Translations under genes and position numbers: made by a program
Part shown: one piece after another, positions 50,194 to 61,614 of the stretch
Numbering within the stretch: the first letter of the stretch is position 1
Layout: each line of letters begins with the position of its first letter
Origin: Hypomesus transpacificus
Taxonomy: Eukaryota > Chordata > Actinopteri > Osmeriformes > Osmeridae
DNA: 64,000 nt
Reading direction: 5' to 3'
NCBI RefSeq assembly: GCF_021917145.1
Contig: NC_061065.1
Span: 6,360,082 to 6,424,081, forward strand
Notes under the pieces: model-generated
Databases searched by the model: none
Told to the model about the DNA's origin: nothing
Seen by the model: only the letters and a program-made list of their open reading frames with translations

Positions 50194-53100
50194 ACAGACA
50201 GACAGAAGAAGAGGGTGAGAGAGATATATAGACAGAGAGAGTGAGAGGCAGAGAAAGAGTGAGACAGAGAGAGACAGAGTAAGGAAGACAAAGAGAGCTA
50301 GAGAGAAAGACAGAGACAGGAGAGAGAAAGACAGAGAGAGAGCTAGAGAGAGAGAGACAGAGACCGGAGAGAGAAAGACAGAGAGAGAGCTAGAGAGAGA
50401 GAGACAGAGACCGGAGAGAGAGAGAGACAGAGAGATAGAGCTAGAGAGCTAGAGAGAAAGAGAGCTAGAAAGAGAGAGAACGAGAGAGCTAGAGAGAGGG
50501 CTAGAGAGAGAGAGAGAGAGAGCTAGAGAGAGGGCTAGAGAGAGAGCTAGAGAGAGAGAGAGCTAGAGAGAGAGCTAGAGAGAGAGCTAGAGAGAGGGCT
50601 AGAGAGAGAGAGTCCAGCTGAGGCAGCATTCCTCAGCAGCAGCAGCAGCTCAGCTCCCCTTACAGAGCACACGTCTACATCCAGCCCTGGGATCACACAC
50701 CAGCTGCGTGGACAGATTGACGAGGATAAGGGTTGGATCAGATACTCACTGTGGATCACAGAGAATCAAACGCTATCGGCCAATAAGAACCTGGACTGAA
50801 TCTGCTGCCTGTGAAAGAAAGCATTGCTCTCACCCCATGAGGTGCTGGCTGGGGCGAAGGTCTGTGTTCTAGTGGGGGGGGGCCAGGAGAGGATCTGGGG
50901 TTTGAGAAGGGAACTCTCTTTTATGATTTCTTAAAGGGAACCAATCTTCAGTCATCTCTAACCTGAGATTCCTAAGTCATCATTCCACTGGGGTGTTAAA
51001 TATGCAGCTCTTCAGCTAGTACTCTCTCTGGAGTAGTCAGAGGTCTGGTGTTCCACTCTGTGGAGAGGAGAGGAAGGCCTGGAGGAGGACAACCCCATAC
51101 TGATGCTGCTCTGGGCAGTGGGACGGCCCAGTGGGCAGAGACTCACCCAGGGTCCGGAAAGGTCTCTGCTGGGGCACCAAGGAAAAGAAGCCAGGCTTCA
51201 AGGCATTGGTGATGATGACGTCAAACAGCTCCTCAAAGTCCTTCCTGCAAGCAGAGCAGGAACACAGCGCTCAGTACGGACGCAGAGCGAAGCCTGGAAC
51301 ACATGGACATGGATCGGACATAACAAAACCATGGAAAAGAATATTTCCATGGAACCGATCCATGCAGAGTTAATGGGAAATGTTTCCATGATGTGGTGAA
51401 CGTAAACAAAGTGATGGATAGGAATAGTCGGGGAACCATTCAAACATGTGATGAGGAATGTAAACACATCAAGGCAAGCACAATTACAGAGATTTCTCCA
51501 GTAACACTGTATCTAGTGACGAACTGGGAAGCAGTCTGAGAGTCACAGAGCAGCAGAGCTGGACTGGGCCTGGACCGTGCCTGGTCTGGACTGGGCCTGG
51601 ACTGGACCTGGACTGGACCTGGTTAAGACTGACATGTCCTTAGGACCTCTCACTGCGGCCCTACCTGGGTGGTAAGCCTATACTAGCCACAGCAAAACAC
51701 AAATCAAGCATAGCACGGGGACTGGAAATGAACAGAATAAAGGAGATCACAAACTAAGAAATTGTATGCTGTGGAATAAAATACTGGGGGAAAAAACGGT
51801 ATAAGTATGGTTAAACCCAAAAAAAAACAAAACAAAGTGGATCTAGTCCTACATGCTGTATTCATTTCCGTGCAACATATGGGCTACAGCACTGTTTTGC
51901 TGCCCTGTGAGAGAGGCAAAGTAAGGAGGGCTAAAAATAACAATAAAAAGCAAACAGATGACTGCACACAGACTGTTTTGATCTCAATGTGCTGCACGCC
52001 CCGGCTAAAGAGGCACCTATTCCCACCAAGGGGTCTAGAGGGAGGGTGTGTGGGTCTGGAAGAGCCCTGGGCTTGCTGTGTGACTTCTAACAGCTCTCTG
52101 GCCTTGCCCCCCGAGGGAGGGTGTGTGGGTCTGGAAGAGCCCTGGGCTTGCTGTGTGACTTCTAACAGCTCTCTGGCCTTGCCCCCCGAGGGAGGGTGTG
52201 TGGGTCTGGAAGAGCCCTGGGCTTGTTGTGTGACTTCTAACAGCTCTCTGGCCTTGCCCCCCGAGGGAGGGTGTGTGGGTCTGGAAGAGCCCTGGGCTTG
52301 TTGTGTGACTTCTAACAGCTCTCTGGCCTTGCCCCCCGAGGGAGGGTGTGTGGGTCTGGAAGAGCCCTGGGCTTGCTGTGTGACTTCTAACAGCTCTCTG
52401 GCCTTGCCCCCCGAGGGAGGGTGTGTGGGTCTGGAAGAGCCCTGGGCTTGTTGTGTGACTTCTAACAGCTCTCTGGCCTTGCCCCGGTAAGGACCTGCCT
52501 GCCGCCTGGAGGCCTGAAAGGTTGGGTCCTTCTCCCGACTCTCTTGAGAGAAGCACCCTTCAGATGGCTGAGCGGTGAGGGAGCCGGGCTAGTAATCAGA
52601 AGATTGCTGGATCGATTCCCCGCCGTGCCCAATGACGTTGTGTCCTTGGGCAAGGCACTTCACCCTACTTGCTTCGGGGGGAATGTCCCTGTACTTACTG
52701 TAAGTCGCTCTGGTTAAGAGCGTCTGCTAAATGACTAAATGTAAATGTAAATGTAGAAGCGTGGGACAAGTAATCAGAGTATTACTTGGAAAGCAAGGAT
52801 CACAATGCAACACCTTGCATTGAGGGGCAAAGTGCAAGCGTGTTCTGGAAATTGTGGGAATTCTCCCCAAAGCTGGGTGAGCAAGATGAATCAGATGATC
52901 CTGCCTGAAAGATCAGGCTTTAGACTAAGCGGCGTTAGCCGTCAGGTGAATTAAAACCAGACCAACCAGCTCGACAGCAAAGCATAATTATCCCTAAACC
53001 AGTGAGCACAGGAAAACATTTCTATCTTTATTGTAATCTTTATTGGTTGAAAAAAATCTGATTTGTTCTGATGCAAATATTTCTGCCTAGATTTTTTTGG

Positions 53101-54712
53101 CCAATAATTTTTTGGCTTTAAATATTTAGCCTGGAATTTTTTTGATTCAAATTTTCTTGCCTCAAATTTGAACAGCCTGAATTTGGTTCTATTTGAATTT
53201 CTGAAGGTTGCAGTTTTTTCTTTAATTTCTAGGATCAGTATTTGACCGTTCGAGTATCTGAACCTTGAAGTTTTGGATGAATTCTTTTTTTTACATTTGT
53301 AGCATATTTAAATTTTAAAGAGAACACATTTAGTGGTGTTTACATTTTAGTTAAGTATTCAATGCCTTTTAGAATTCAAAACATTATGTCACTGATTTGC
53401 TTCCATAGTAGATGAGCAACCACTGCACTCACCCTCCCACTCCCTCCCTCCCCCTCTCCCTCCCTCCCACTCTCTCCCTCCCTCCCTCCCTCTCTCCCTC
53501 ACTCCCTCCCTCCCTCACCCTCCCTCTCTCTCTCTCTCTCTCTCTCCCTCTATTTAGTACAAACAGACACACAGCCAAGATTCTGCTCCACGTGGCAACT
53601 GCCTGGGAGGTGACACATGTTGCGGTGTTAAAGGTCGCGGGTCTGGGTGCAGGGGTGAGTTCCACAGAAACCAAACCAGCATGGCGGAGCGGGGTGGAGA
53701 GGTGAAGGAACAACAGAATGGCCTGGCCGTGCTGCTTGACAGGAAATGAAGGGGGGGGGCTGAGCCACAGTGATCCCTCGAGATGGAACTGGGATCCAGA
53801 ACCAACAGTTCACTTTCAGCCCAACCCACCCACCCGCCCCCTCCCCCTCTCAGTTCCCAGCACTGGTGATACCGAGGCTAGCTCGATTGGATGTGTGTTG
53901 GCTATGAAACCAGTGAAGGCTTGGATGAAGATGGTCATGAAGTCTTGTGTCTTCAGTGGGTAGAGTCAGGGTTCGAATTACAGGGGGGGGATTGGAGGGG
54001 GTTTGACCCCCCAAATTAAGACTTGGACCCCCCCAAAAGAGGTCAAAACAACAGGTCGGGGGGGTGGATACATTTAGATATCGTTCTTACCTGTAATCGT
54101 AACCCCCCCGATTTTTCATTGTATCAATTTGCACTCTGAGTGTTGGTGGGTGTGTGTGCTTTTGGATCATAGGCAGGAAGACCACAATAGAGCATTCAAT
54201 TCAACACACTTCATTTCCCACCAGCCCAAGTGTGTAAGACGGTTTAGGCAAGAATAATAACCCTGAACCACAGTGTGTACACTGCAGCTAGGAGCAGTGC
54301 TGCTACGCTGTCCAGTCCTCTGGGTCAGCCCACACAGCTGCTCAGTGACCAGCCTACGGAGAGCCTAAAGGGACAAACCAAACGCTGCACACATTCCATA
54401 GTAGGAATCCCTCCCTTGCGCTCCAAACGTCGGCTGGGCTAGTGGGAAACTGGTGCTGTCTGCACAGTGGGAAGTTGAGGGTGTGTGTGTGTGTATGGTG
54501 TGTGTGTGTGTGTATGGTGTGTGTATGGTGTGTGTGTGTATGGTGTGTGTGTATGGTGTGTGTGTATGGTGTGTGTGTGTATGGTGTGTGTGTGTATGGT
54601 GTGTGTGTATGGTGTGTGTGTGTATGGTGTTTGTGTGTATGGTGTGTGTGTATGGTGTGTGTGTGTATGGTGTGTGTGTGTGTATGGTGTGTGTGTGTGT
54701 GTGTGTGTGTAT

Positions 54713-54771
<59 letters not shown>

Positions 54772-55484
54772 ACGGAATGTGAGGGCGGTGCAGAGTGGGA
54801 GTTGGCGGAGAGAACAGTAGAATCAGTTTCCATCCTGGTGAGTCTGGTCTTGTCCTGAGCAGAACCCTACACACTGACAGATCATAAAGGCAGCTGGTCT
54901 GGGAGGTGGGATTTATGGCATGCAGCGGTAAGCACACAGTGTCCTGCGGTGATAGTGTGTGGTCTGCTCTGGCCTTGTCTGGTCTGGCCTGGCTTGGTCT
55001 GTTCTTGGTTTGGTCAGGTCTGGTCTGGCCTTGTCTGGTGTGGCCTGGCCTGTTTTTGGTTTGGTCGGGTCTGGTCTTGGCCTGGTCTGGTCTTGGTCTT
55101 GGTCTGGTCTTGGTCTGGTCTTGGTCTGGTCTTGGCCTGGTCTGGTCTGGTCTTGGTCTTGGTCTGGTCTTGGTCTTGGTCTTGGTCTTGGTCTTGGTCT
55201 GGTCTTGGTCTTGGTCTTGGTCTTGGTCTTGGTCTTGGTCTTGGTCTTGGTCTTGGTCTTGGTCTTGGTCTGGTCTGGTCTTGGTCTGGTCTTGGCCTGG
55301 TCTCCTTACCCCAGGACGTGATCACAGATGAGTCTGCAGTAGTCGCTGTGAGAGCTGGTGATGAGCAGGAGGACCTTGCCAGCGTTCTTCATGCAGCGGA
55401 GCCAGGACTTGACGGCGTCTGAGCAGGGCTGCAGGTACCTGCCTGGGTCCCGCTTCACACTGGGGAAGTACGTCCCAGCATCCT
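40251..55484 (-). CDS. nt5dc1: NT5DC1, 5'-nucleotidase domain-containing protein 1 (3' six exons, partial)
   Basis: A member of the HAD superfamily of cytosolic-5'-nucleotidase-like proteins; its substrate is not established. Minus-strand coding exons are 55484-55310, 51244-51147, 47911-47790, 43472-43299, 40893-40725 and 40363-40251 (stop TAG). They join in frame for 283 codons, corresponding to roughly residue 176 to the end of the 455-aa human protein. Diagnostic stretches are [28 protein letters not shown] (HAD motif II region), [35 protein letters not shown] followed by [12 protein letters not shown] (HAD motif IV) and PLEKKGKFE. The C-terminus ends [10 protein letters not shown]...GYYPRPP. 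The 5' exons, which include the DxDxT nucleophile motif, were not found up to 64000. The introns are loaded with minisatellites. It lies upstream of DSE on the same strand, as in human. Confidence 0.95.
40930..41452. repeat. GA-rich minisatellite (gagagagagagcaggggtga)n
   Basis: Units of about 18-24 bp, differing mainly in GA copy number, fill about 520 bp of NT5DC1 intron. In transcript orientation this is a C/T-rich tract that ends about 35 bases upstream of the 3' splice site of exon 40893-40725. Confidence 0.95.
42357..42630. repeat. 33-bp minisatellite in NT5DC1 intron
   Basis: About eight diverged copies of a unit containing gcctggccagctcggagaga and cagacaggcccc. The 33-bp length keeps one frame open (ORF 42222-42524), which is not a gene. 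Confidence 0.85.
42744..42902. repeat. (GA)n microsatellite
   Basis: A GA dinucleotide tract with occasional GGGA and GAAA interruptions. Confidence 0.95.
44246..44307. repeat. Poly(G) and (GT)n tract
   Basis: A run of about 20 G (one A interruption), then (GT)9-10, then another G run. It has G-quadruplex potential and is error-prone in assemblies. Confidence 0.9.
44408..44505. repeat. Short GGCTGGGAATCTGGGA repeat
   Basis: Tandem copies of ggctggaa / ggctgggaatctgggagg, eight to twenty bases each, in an NT5DC1 intron. Confidence 0.8.
44632..44700. repeat. Interstitial telomere-like repeat
   Basis: Three to four copies of a 19-bp unit, ccccaccccctaaccctaa. Each unit contains CCCTAACCCTAA, two units of the vertebrate telomere repeat, plus a CCCCACC spacer. 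Confidence 0.85.
44954..44973. repeat. Poly(C) run
   Basis: About twenty consecutive C residues in an NT5DC1 intron. Confidence 0.9.
45343..45859. mobile_element. Non-autonomous DNA element with GGGC..TAT ends
   Basis: The left end gggctgtattttaacgatct and the reverse complement of the right end, gggccctatcttgcacccag, are weakly alike. TAT flanks both sides (45340-45342 and 45860-45862). The content, with many gcgcaag-type motifs, resembles a common class of short fish DNA transposons. No ORF is present. The superfamily is not determined. Confidence 0.5.
46404..47285. repeat. 47-bp minisatellite, 19 copies, with higher-order alternation
   Basis: Every unit contains tcctgcaggct and tcactggctccagct followed by cttcaggaacacag; nineteen copies were counted. 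Two main variants (ccgtcctgcaggctcttc and ctctcctgcaggctgttc; also gctgcc versus gctctc) tend to alternate, and some copies lose two bases at gaacacag. Because 47 is not a multiple of 3 and no frame of the unit contains a stop, long ORFs of 365 and 323 aa appear by chance. It lies in an NT5DC1 intron. Confidence 0.95.
47497..47653. repeat. 17-bp minisatellite (tgtactacacagattcc)n
   Basis: About nine nearly identical copies; one has tgtaccaca in place of tgtactaca. It lies in an NT5DC1 intron about 130 bases from the donor of exon 47911-47790. Confidence 0.9.
48357..48560. repeat. C-rich minisatellite (CCCTCCCCTCCCAGCC)n
   Basis: Units of 10-20 bp built from ctcccctcccagcccccc. The minus strand is G-rich, with several runs of three to six G, so the NT5DC1 pre-mRNA would be G-rich here and could form RNA quadruplexes. 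Confidence 0.9.
49044..49530. repeat. 29-bp minisatellite, about 17 copies
   Basis: The unit contains cagcccctctctacaccagt then ggaacagca. The right-hand copies (49270-49530) are essentially identical, while the left-hand copies vary at the ctctctac/ctctgtac/ctatacac position. The stop-free unit gives spurious ORFs in all plus frames (173-217 aa). Confidence 0.95.
50133..50615. repeat. (GA)n and GAGCTAGAGAGA-type repeat block
   Basis: A (GA)28-like tract followed by about 400 bp of interspersed gagacagaga and gagctagagagaga units. It lies in an NT5DC1 intron. Confidence 0.95.
52038..52487. repeat. 75-bp minisatellite, six copies
   Basis: Six nearly identical 75-bp units, differing mainly at gcttgctgtg versus gcttgttgtg. 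As 75 is a multiple of 3, one plus frame (25-aa unit with [13 protein letters not shown]) and one minus frame stay open throughout. It lies in an NT5DC1 intron. Confidence 0.95.
52562..52758 (+). mobile_element. tRNA-derived SINE, full length (plus)
   Basis: Head cagatggctgagcggtgagg, middle gtgtccttgggcaaggcact, tail gtcgctctggttaagagcgt followed by ctgctaaatgac and (taaatg)n. This is the most complete copy in the window. It lies 75 bp after the 75-bp minisatellite and is antisense to NT5DC1. Confidence 0.9.
53433..53548. repeat. Pyrimidine-rich (CCCTCCCT/CTCT)n tract
   Basis: A simple C/T repeat on the plus strand with ctccctccctccctc and a (CT)n end. Confidence 0.95.
54477..54768. repeat. 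(GT)n / GTATGGTGTGTGTG repeat
   Basis: About 290 bp of GT dinucleotides interrupted every 12-18 bases by ATG(G), ending in a pure (GT) run of about 55 bp. The long ORFs on both strands here are artefacts. It has Z-DNA-forming potential. Confidence 0.95.
54960..55303. repeat. GGTCTT / GGTCTGGTCTT repeat next to an NT5DC1 donor site
   Basis: Units of tggtctggcc, ggtcttggtctgg and pure (GGTCTT)n. On the transcript strand this is (AAGACC)n starting just after the donor GTAAGG of exon 55484-55310, so the array begins within about 6 bases of the splice site. Confidence 0.95.
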
Positions 55485-56717
55485 CTGAGCACACACACAC
55501 ACACATAGACAGACAACATACACAGTTAATATATAGTGTCAACAGATTGGCTTGATCTTCACACACAGATGGCTGCTTTGACATCTCAGAAACCACATTT
55601 CCAATATAATCAAATAATCCAAATGCAGCACGTGTGTCTTACATGTGATAAGGCTACATGGAGGAATTCTGCTGTGTCACATCCTGATCAACAGGGTCAA
55701 AAGACAGACAGTGAACTCCCTTTCCTGCCCTCCCAGGACTGTTTGAAGTTTAGAGGCTTCCAAGCCAGCCAATGGTTTTCATTAAAACACCAGACCGTGC
55801 TAACAAGCAGCAGACAGCCCAGTCTTCAACCTTGACACACACATTGACTGGACTCACACATGGTGAACGTGTGTGTGTGTGTACGCGCGCGTGTGTGAGT
55901 ATTTGTGCGTGCGAGTGTGTGCGTGGCGATGCTCTGAACTAATGATGTAGAACACAGGACACCCACTCGTCGGGGTCACAGGGTCATGTTCCTCCCCACA
56001 GAGGCAGGGCGGCTGGGCAGCCTCTGCTTCTAAGAGCCCTGGCTGCTCGCTGGCGCCCCCTGCCTGCCTGGCTGTCTCTGTGCTTCAGCAGACAGTCAGA
56101 CACTGCAGAGCAGCATCCAGCCCAGTCTGATCTGTGTTTAATAAGCAGGCACAGTCAAAACATCTGTGTTGACCTGGAGAACTGCTCCCAGCGGCACCGT
56201 GAAGAACAACAGGTCTGTTTATTAGAACGGAAGGGAGCCTTCGCAAACAGCACAGCTACACCGCTACCAATTAGCACATGGTTATTTATGAAAAGAGGGA
56301 ACAATAAAAATAAAACTTTGTCTGGGTGTTTTCATGATAGTGTTTTGTAACATGGGAACAGCATACTTGAGTAGTGAAAGCCATTCCATTTCAAACAGTC
56401 CAGACTTAAGGCAACACTCCTCTCACCTCTACGATCAGACTGTGTTGGATTGACAATCTGTCATATCGATGAGTAGTAGGAGCCATATTTTAATTAAACA
56501 CTGACAAGCTTCCAACCTTATTAAAACAGGAAGTGGACCTCTATTTGCCCTGCAGCTGAAGAATGTTCCCAGTATGTGAGAAGTGGTGTGGAGTTTTTTC
56601 ACGTGCAGGATACAAGGCTTAAGGAAACATCCCGGGTGCAGATGAGTGGAGAGGACTCATCGGGCCAGGTGTTTACCCTGGCACCGGGCAGTGTGCCTGC
56701 TCAAGGAGCATCGCTGC
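55485..56717. other. Probable NT5DC1 intron, no exon seen
   Basis: It contains a short CA tract next to the exon (55487-55505) and a GT-rich stretch at 55868-55925. No further NT5DC1 exon or other gene was recognised. Confidence 0.5.
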
Positions 56718-57592
56718 ATGTGTGTGTGTGTGTGTGTGTGTGTAAGACAGAGAGACGGTGTGTGTGTGTGTGAGACAGAGAGACGGTGTGTGTGTGTGTG
56801 TGTGTGAGAGACAGAGAGACGGTGTGTGTGTGTGAGACAGAGAGACGGTGTGTGTGTGTGTGTGAGACAGAGACACGGTGTGTGTGTGTGTGTGCGTGTG
56901 TGTGAGACAGAAAGACGGTGTGTGTGTGTGAGAGACAGAGAGACGGTGTGTGTGTGTGTGTGAGACAGAGACACGGTGTGTGTGTGTGCGTGTGTGTGAG
57001 ACAGAGAGACGGTGTGTGTGTGTGTGTGAGACAGAGAGACGGTGTGTGTGTGAGACAGAGAGACGGTGTGTGTGTGTGTGAGACAGAGAGATGGTGTGTG
57101 TGTGTGTGTGTGTGTGAGACAGAGAGACGGTGTGTGTGTGTGAGACAGAGAGATGGTGTGTGTGTGTGTGTGTGTGAGACAGAGAGACGGTGTGTGTGTG
57201 TGTGTGAGACAGAGAGACGGTGTGTGTGTGTGTGAGACAGAGAGACGGTGTGTGTGTGTGTGTGTGTGTGTGTGAGATAGAGAGACGGTGTGTGTGTGTG
57301 TGTGAGACAGAGAGACGGTGTGTGTGTGTGTGAGACAGAGAGATGGTGTGTGTGTGTGTGTGAGACAGAGAGACGGTGTGTGTGTGTGAGACAGAGAGAT
57401 GGTGTGTGTGTGTGTGAGACAGAGAGACGGTGTGTGTGTGTGTGTGTGTGAGACAGAGAGACGGTGTGTGTGTGTGTGTGAGACAGAGAGACGGTGTGTG
57501 TGTGTGTGTGTGAGACAGAGAGACGGTGTGTGTGTGTGTGTGAGACAGAGAGACGGTGTGTGTGTGTGTGAGACAGCATGAGAGAGTGTATG
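56718..57592. repeat. GT/GAGACAGAGAGACG VNTR
   Basis: About 30 units of (GT)n followed by gagacagagagacg, each 26-45 bp long depending on GT number, for about 870 bp. The minus strand is open in all frames (315-381 aa ORFs rich in Ser-His-Thr); these are not genes. Confidence 0.95.
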
Positions 57593-60500
57593 TGTAAGGG
57601 AATGTGTGAGAGAGAGACAAGAGTGGGTGTGCGTGAGAGTGTGTGTATGTGAATGAGTGTGTGTATGAGTGTGTATGAGAGATGGTGTGTGTGTGCCCGC
57701 ATCAGAGAGAGAGAGAGCTGGACTACAGCAGAACAGACCCCCCCCCCCCCCGCCCCCCTCATCTTGTACCCTTCTCCACCTATGACAGAAGGCTGACCTC
57801 ACCAGATGTCACAGGATGACAACCATCAATGGGTTACGCAACAATCACAAATTAGCTTCATTAGAGACCAAAAGTGTAAAGTCTATCTGTAATGGGTGAA
57901 ATGCTGCCTGCTAGACTATCACAATAAATGAAGGTTGTCTAGATGTTCTGTAGTTTTTTTAATAAAATGATTGGTCCCACATTTCAGTCCGCTCTTTGCT
58001 AGTTTCTTGACTGTAAGATGGTGCAAAAGCTACGAAAGACTTGAACTTGCTGCCATCTTGTGGTACAAATACAGAGTTGCTTTTATAAGTGAACGAATAC
58101 TTGGCTAGTGTACAGTAAGAACACTGCAGATGAAAGAGCAATTCCTCACTCTCACCAGAGGAGGGTAACAAAGTACAAAGAAAACAATTACAGTCCTCCT
58201 GCATGATTCTGTACTTCGATATTACCTCCAAGAAATCATACACTAAAGTGTAAATCAACAGAACTTCAAACATGGTTGAACAAAGCATATTGAAACTTAA
58301 CTATTGACAGCAAAAGGTTAAAGGAGGTCTGGGATCATAACTTCACCAGTTTCCTCTGGAGTTTTCCCCTCCAGTTAACGCGACCAGTAGGTAAGCCAGC
58401 TGGCTTTAGGTGGACCCTGAGACAGTCCAGACCTTGCTCTCTCACAGCTCCTGAGCAGCACGTCATATCACACACTGACGGACACTCAGATCTGCACTGG
58501 TACACTATATATGTAGGCACCTACACATTACACCTACAGGAGCTTTCATGACATCCCGTTCTAAATCCATGGGCATTAATATGGAGCTGGTCCACCCTTG
58601 GTACAGCTATAACAGAGAGAGGGTAAGTTATGAGTAAATGACCACTTTAGTCCGTGAGTGAGTGAGTGAGTGTGCAACCAGACGATATGTTGGGTGTGAA
58701 TATGGAAGTGTAACCCCCGTCGTGAGCCTGGGAGCGGGCTGCAGCGGCAGGGCCTGCCTGGGACAATGCCCAGCATCAGGGAGCTTCACAGGCAGCATGG
58801 CAGCTCTCTCACACATCAAAGCACTCTTCACAGGAAGCACAAACAGTTGCAGTGCAGATTGGGGCCGAGTGCTGGACCGTTTCACAAACAGACACGCCAC
58901 AAATGAGAGTAAAATGAGCTAAATGCACGTAGCTCATTTTTCTTATCATTTTTTTCTCCTTCAGAGGGGAAGGCGTAGGCTATCAAAACGCAAATAAACA
59001 TTATGGATTCATGCTGTCCGCTTGACAACAGTTGACGACAGCAACATTACCTTGTGTATGTAAGTGGCATGAAGTGAATAGCAGGCTATAATCTACTGAG
59101 GGAAAGGTTACGACCATCCAGACCAACTTTGCATTGTACGCTTTTTCTGAAGAAAATGTACTGCAGTGAGATCCACTGAGCACACTTGCCGTTTATGAAA
59201 GACTGATTGCTATATCGTGCCCTTCTCTATCCTTTTGGTCAGTGTCAAACAGGGACAGACTTAATTTGTGACCCATCGTGGCAGTAATGTTAAGCCTTGA
59301 TAAAACCCAAGGCACCATCGTTTTTGCTGGTTTGTTTAATGGAGCAAGTGGGCACAGACATCTCTCCTAAAAGGTTAAACACATGGGCCTACATTCTATT
59401 TGTGTCTGCCTAATTGAAGACTCATCACCATGCAGTATCCGTCAGTGTCTGGGTTTAAATAAGAATATACAAGGGGTTAAGATGTAAAAAAGCATAAAGA
59501 TAGCTCAACTAGAGACATTGTAGTCTGGAGACTTTCCATAATACGTGATTCTAAACAGCAGCAGTGTATCACAAGGTGACATGGCGTCTGTGGTCATGAC
59601 AACACATCAGTCGAGGACAACAGACTCCGTTTTGACTCTATTTTGCTGATACGATTCAAAAAAAGGAATAACCAAACATCTGCCTGAAAGAACAATGGCA
59701 GTTGGGGTGGAAGGGATGGTGGTTTGGGGACAAGGATGAGCAGTTTGGTCTGTGAGACTCGACTCTAGATGCCTCGTCACTTTCCCTTAAAGGCCAACGT
59801 GTAGACATTGCAATCTGTTATTATATAAAACCTAAGCTATATCTAGCCAGGACATCTTTGGAAAAGATTTGGGCGGACCTATATTTGAGGATGTTGTGTG
59901 AAGTTCATCCTATAATGAAACTGTTATAGGGTGAAAATGCATTATGTCTTTCCATGGCTATTTCATTTTTTTTAAGATAATACTCAAAATGATCTGATCT
60001 GAATCAAAAGCCTAAAATTCTGTTTCATGACTGCAACTAGATTCTAGACTACCTATGAATTCTTCTCACAACCTTTAATATTCACACGTTGCTTGAAATC
60101 TGCAGAGGGTTAGTCCTAGCCCCTTTACACCACACTGTTGTTTAATCACTATTCCTATTATAAATCATTTCAGGCACCACATACGATAGCTATCCAATGT
60201 CTGTTTACTAAAGTTTCTGCTCCTACCAGCTGGAACCTACTAGGCTGGAAACTGCTGATGGAAGAACAATGCAATAAATAATGAAACTAAGTTTGTAAAG
60301 CCTAAAGTAAAGGATGTTGAGCCAGGTCCGTCTTAACCACAGCAACTCAAAGTGTGGCACTGAAGGTGATTCATGTTTCTCCAGCCTAAAGGTACAATCA
60401 GCGTAAACAACTCTTCCACATCTCTGGTGAGGTCCGTTCAGCTGAGCCCCAGGCAGGCAGCTGCTTAGATCTACTGGATCTAAAGGAACAGCAGAGACTG

Positions 60501-61513
60501 TAATCTTGATTTCCCAATGTGACAGACTGTTGATGCTTTGCAACATTTAACTATGGGTTCATTAAAAGTGATTTCAATGTGTTTTCACCAACCTGTAGTT
60601 CGCCATGGCAACCAGCTCATACTGTAGCTAAGTTTAGTGAAGCTAGTTCACACCCCTCCCCTGTAACAATATGGGTGCCATAATAAAAACATTATAAGAA
60701 ATGAGACAGACCACAGTTGGAAACACAGAACCATATAGCAAGAATATGAGAAGATCAAATGTAACTCTGATAAACAAAAGTCTGCTTTCACCCAACATTA
60801 ATAAACATCGCACAACAGCAAGTGATTTACATCCCATTTCGGGGTTCCGAGCAGTGAGCTGTTCTGAGTGGGAATTAACATTTTATGGTTGTAAAAACGT
60901 GGCATGCCATAGCAGTCAAAGAGAAATTTGGTGCTCATTTTGACAACTGGACCCAGTTGCAATTCCATAACCTAACAGTGCTCTATGTATCAACTTTAAG
61001 CAATTTTGACATTTCAGACAGATTCTGGTTGCGAGGCTGAAATCCAACTTTGAAGTCTCCCACCCCTGCCATGGCCTCTTAATGGTTGCATGTTAGTAAA
61101 ATACTGTACTGAGACCCAACACAAACACGCTAAATTACTGTTGCTGATCAGACACACGTGCACAGCCCTCCCTAGAAATCGTCTACCAAGTAACCTGGCA
61201 GACTTGTACTAAAAGGGCCACCAACTGCTAGTATTTAATGGCCCTCTCTGTTCTATTTGGTTTTGTAAGCCATAAACTTTGACTGTTATTGTTGCATGCA
61301 AAACAGAGGCTTGGCTTATCTTTCAGTTAGCATGGCACAGATCAAAGAGCAAAACAAAATCAGGACATCACACGGAATGTCAGACATAACAGTGTATGTT
61401 CCCACCCTTCAAAGGCCCATGCGTTGCCACAACGCGTTTCCACGGCTGCGCCCGGCTCGACTTAAACCCCTTACCCATGAGCTTCCTGCACACAGCAGCA
61501 GCATCCTTTCAAA
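57593..61513. other. Unassigned region, no gene recognised
   Basis: A poly(C) run lies at 57738-57758. The rest has only short ORFs without recognisable protein content. It is probably NT5DC1 intron or upstream sequence. Confidence 0.45.
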
Positions 61514-61614
61514 GGACCCTCTCACTGCAACCTACATAGGACCCTCTCACTGCAACCTACATAGGACCCTCTCACTGCAACCTACATAGGACCCTCTCAC
61601 TGCAACCTACATAG
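61514..61614. repeat. 25-bp tandem repeat, four copies
   Basis: Four nearly perfect copies of a unit containing accctctcactgcaacctac followed by atagg. Confidence 0.9.

Noticed and set aside
51807..52556. 227-aa plus and 173-aa minus ORFs
   Set aside because: They follow from the 75-bp (25-codon) tandem repeat and have no recognisable domain.
54354..54937. ORFs rich in Thr-His or Cys-Val
   Set aside because: Translations of the (GT)n/(CA)n microsatellite.
54906..55422. ORFs rich in Gly-Leu or Arg-Pro
   Set aside because: Translations of the GGTCTT repeat next to the NT5DC1 exon.
56657..57802. 315-381 aa minus-strand ORFs rich in Ser-His-Thr
   Set aside because: Translations of the GT/GAGACAGAGAGACG VNTR.
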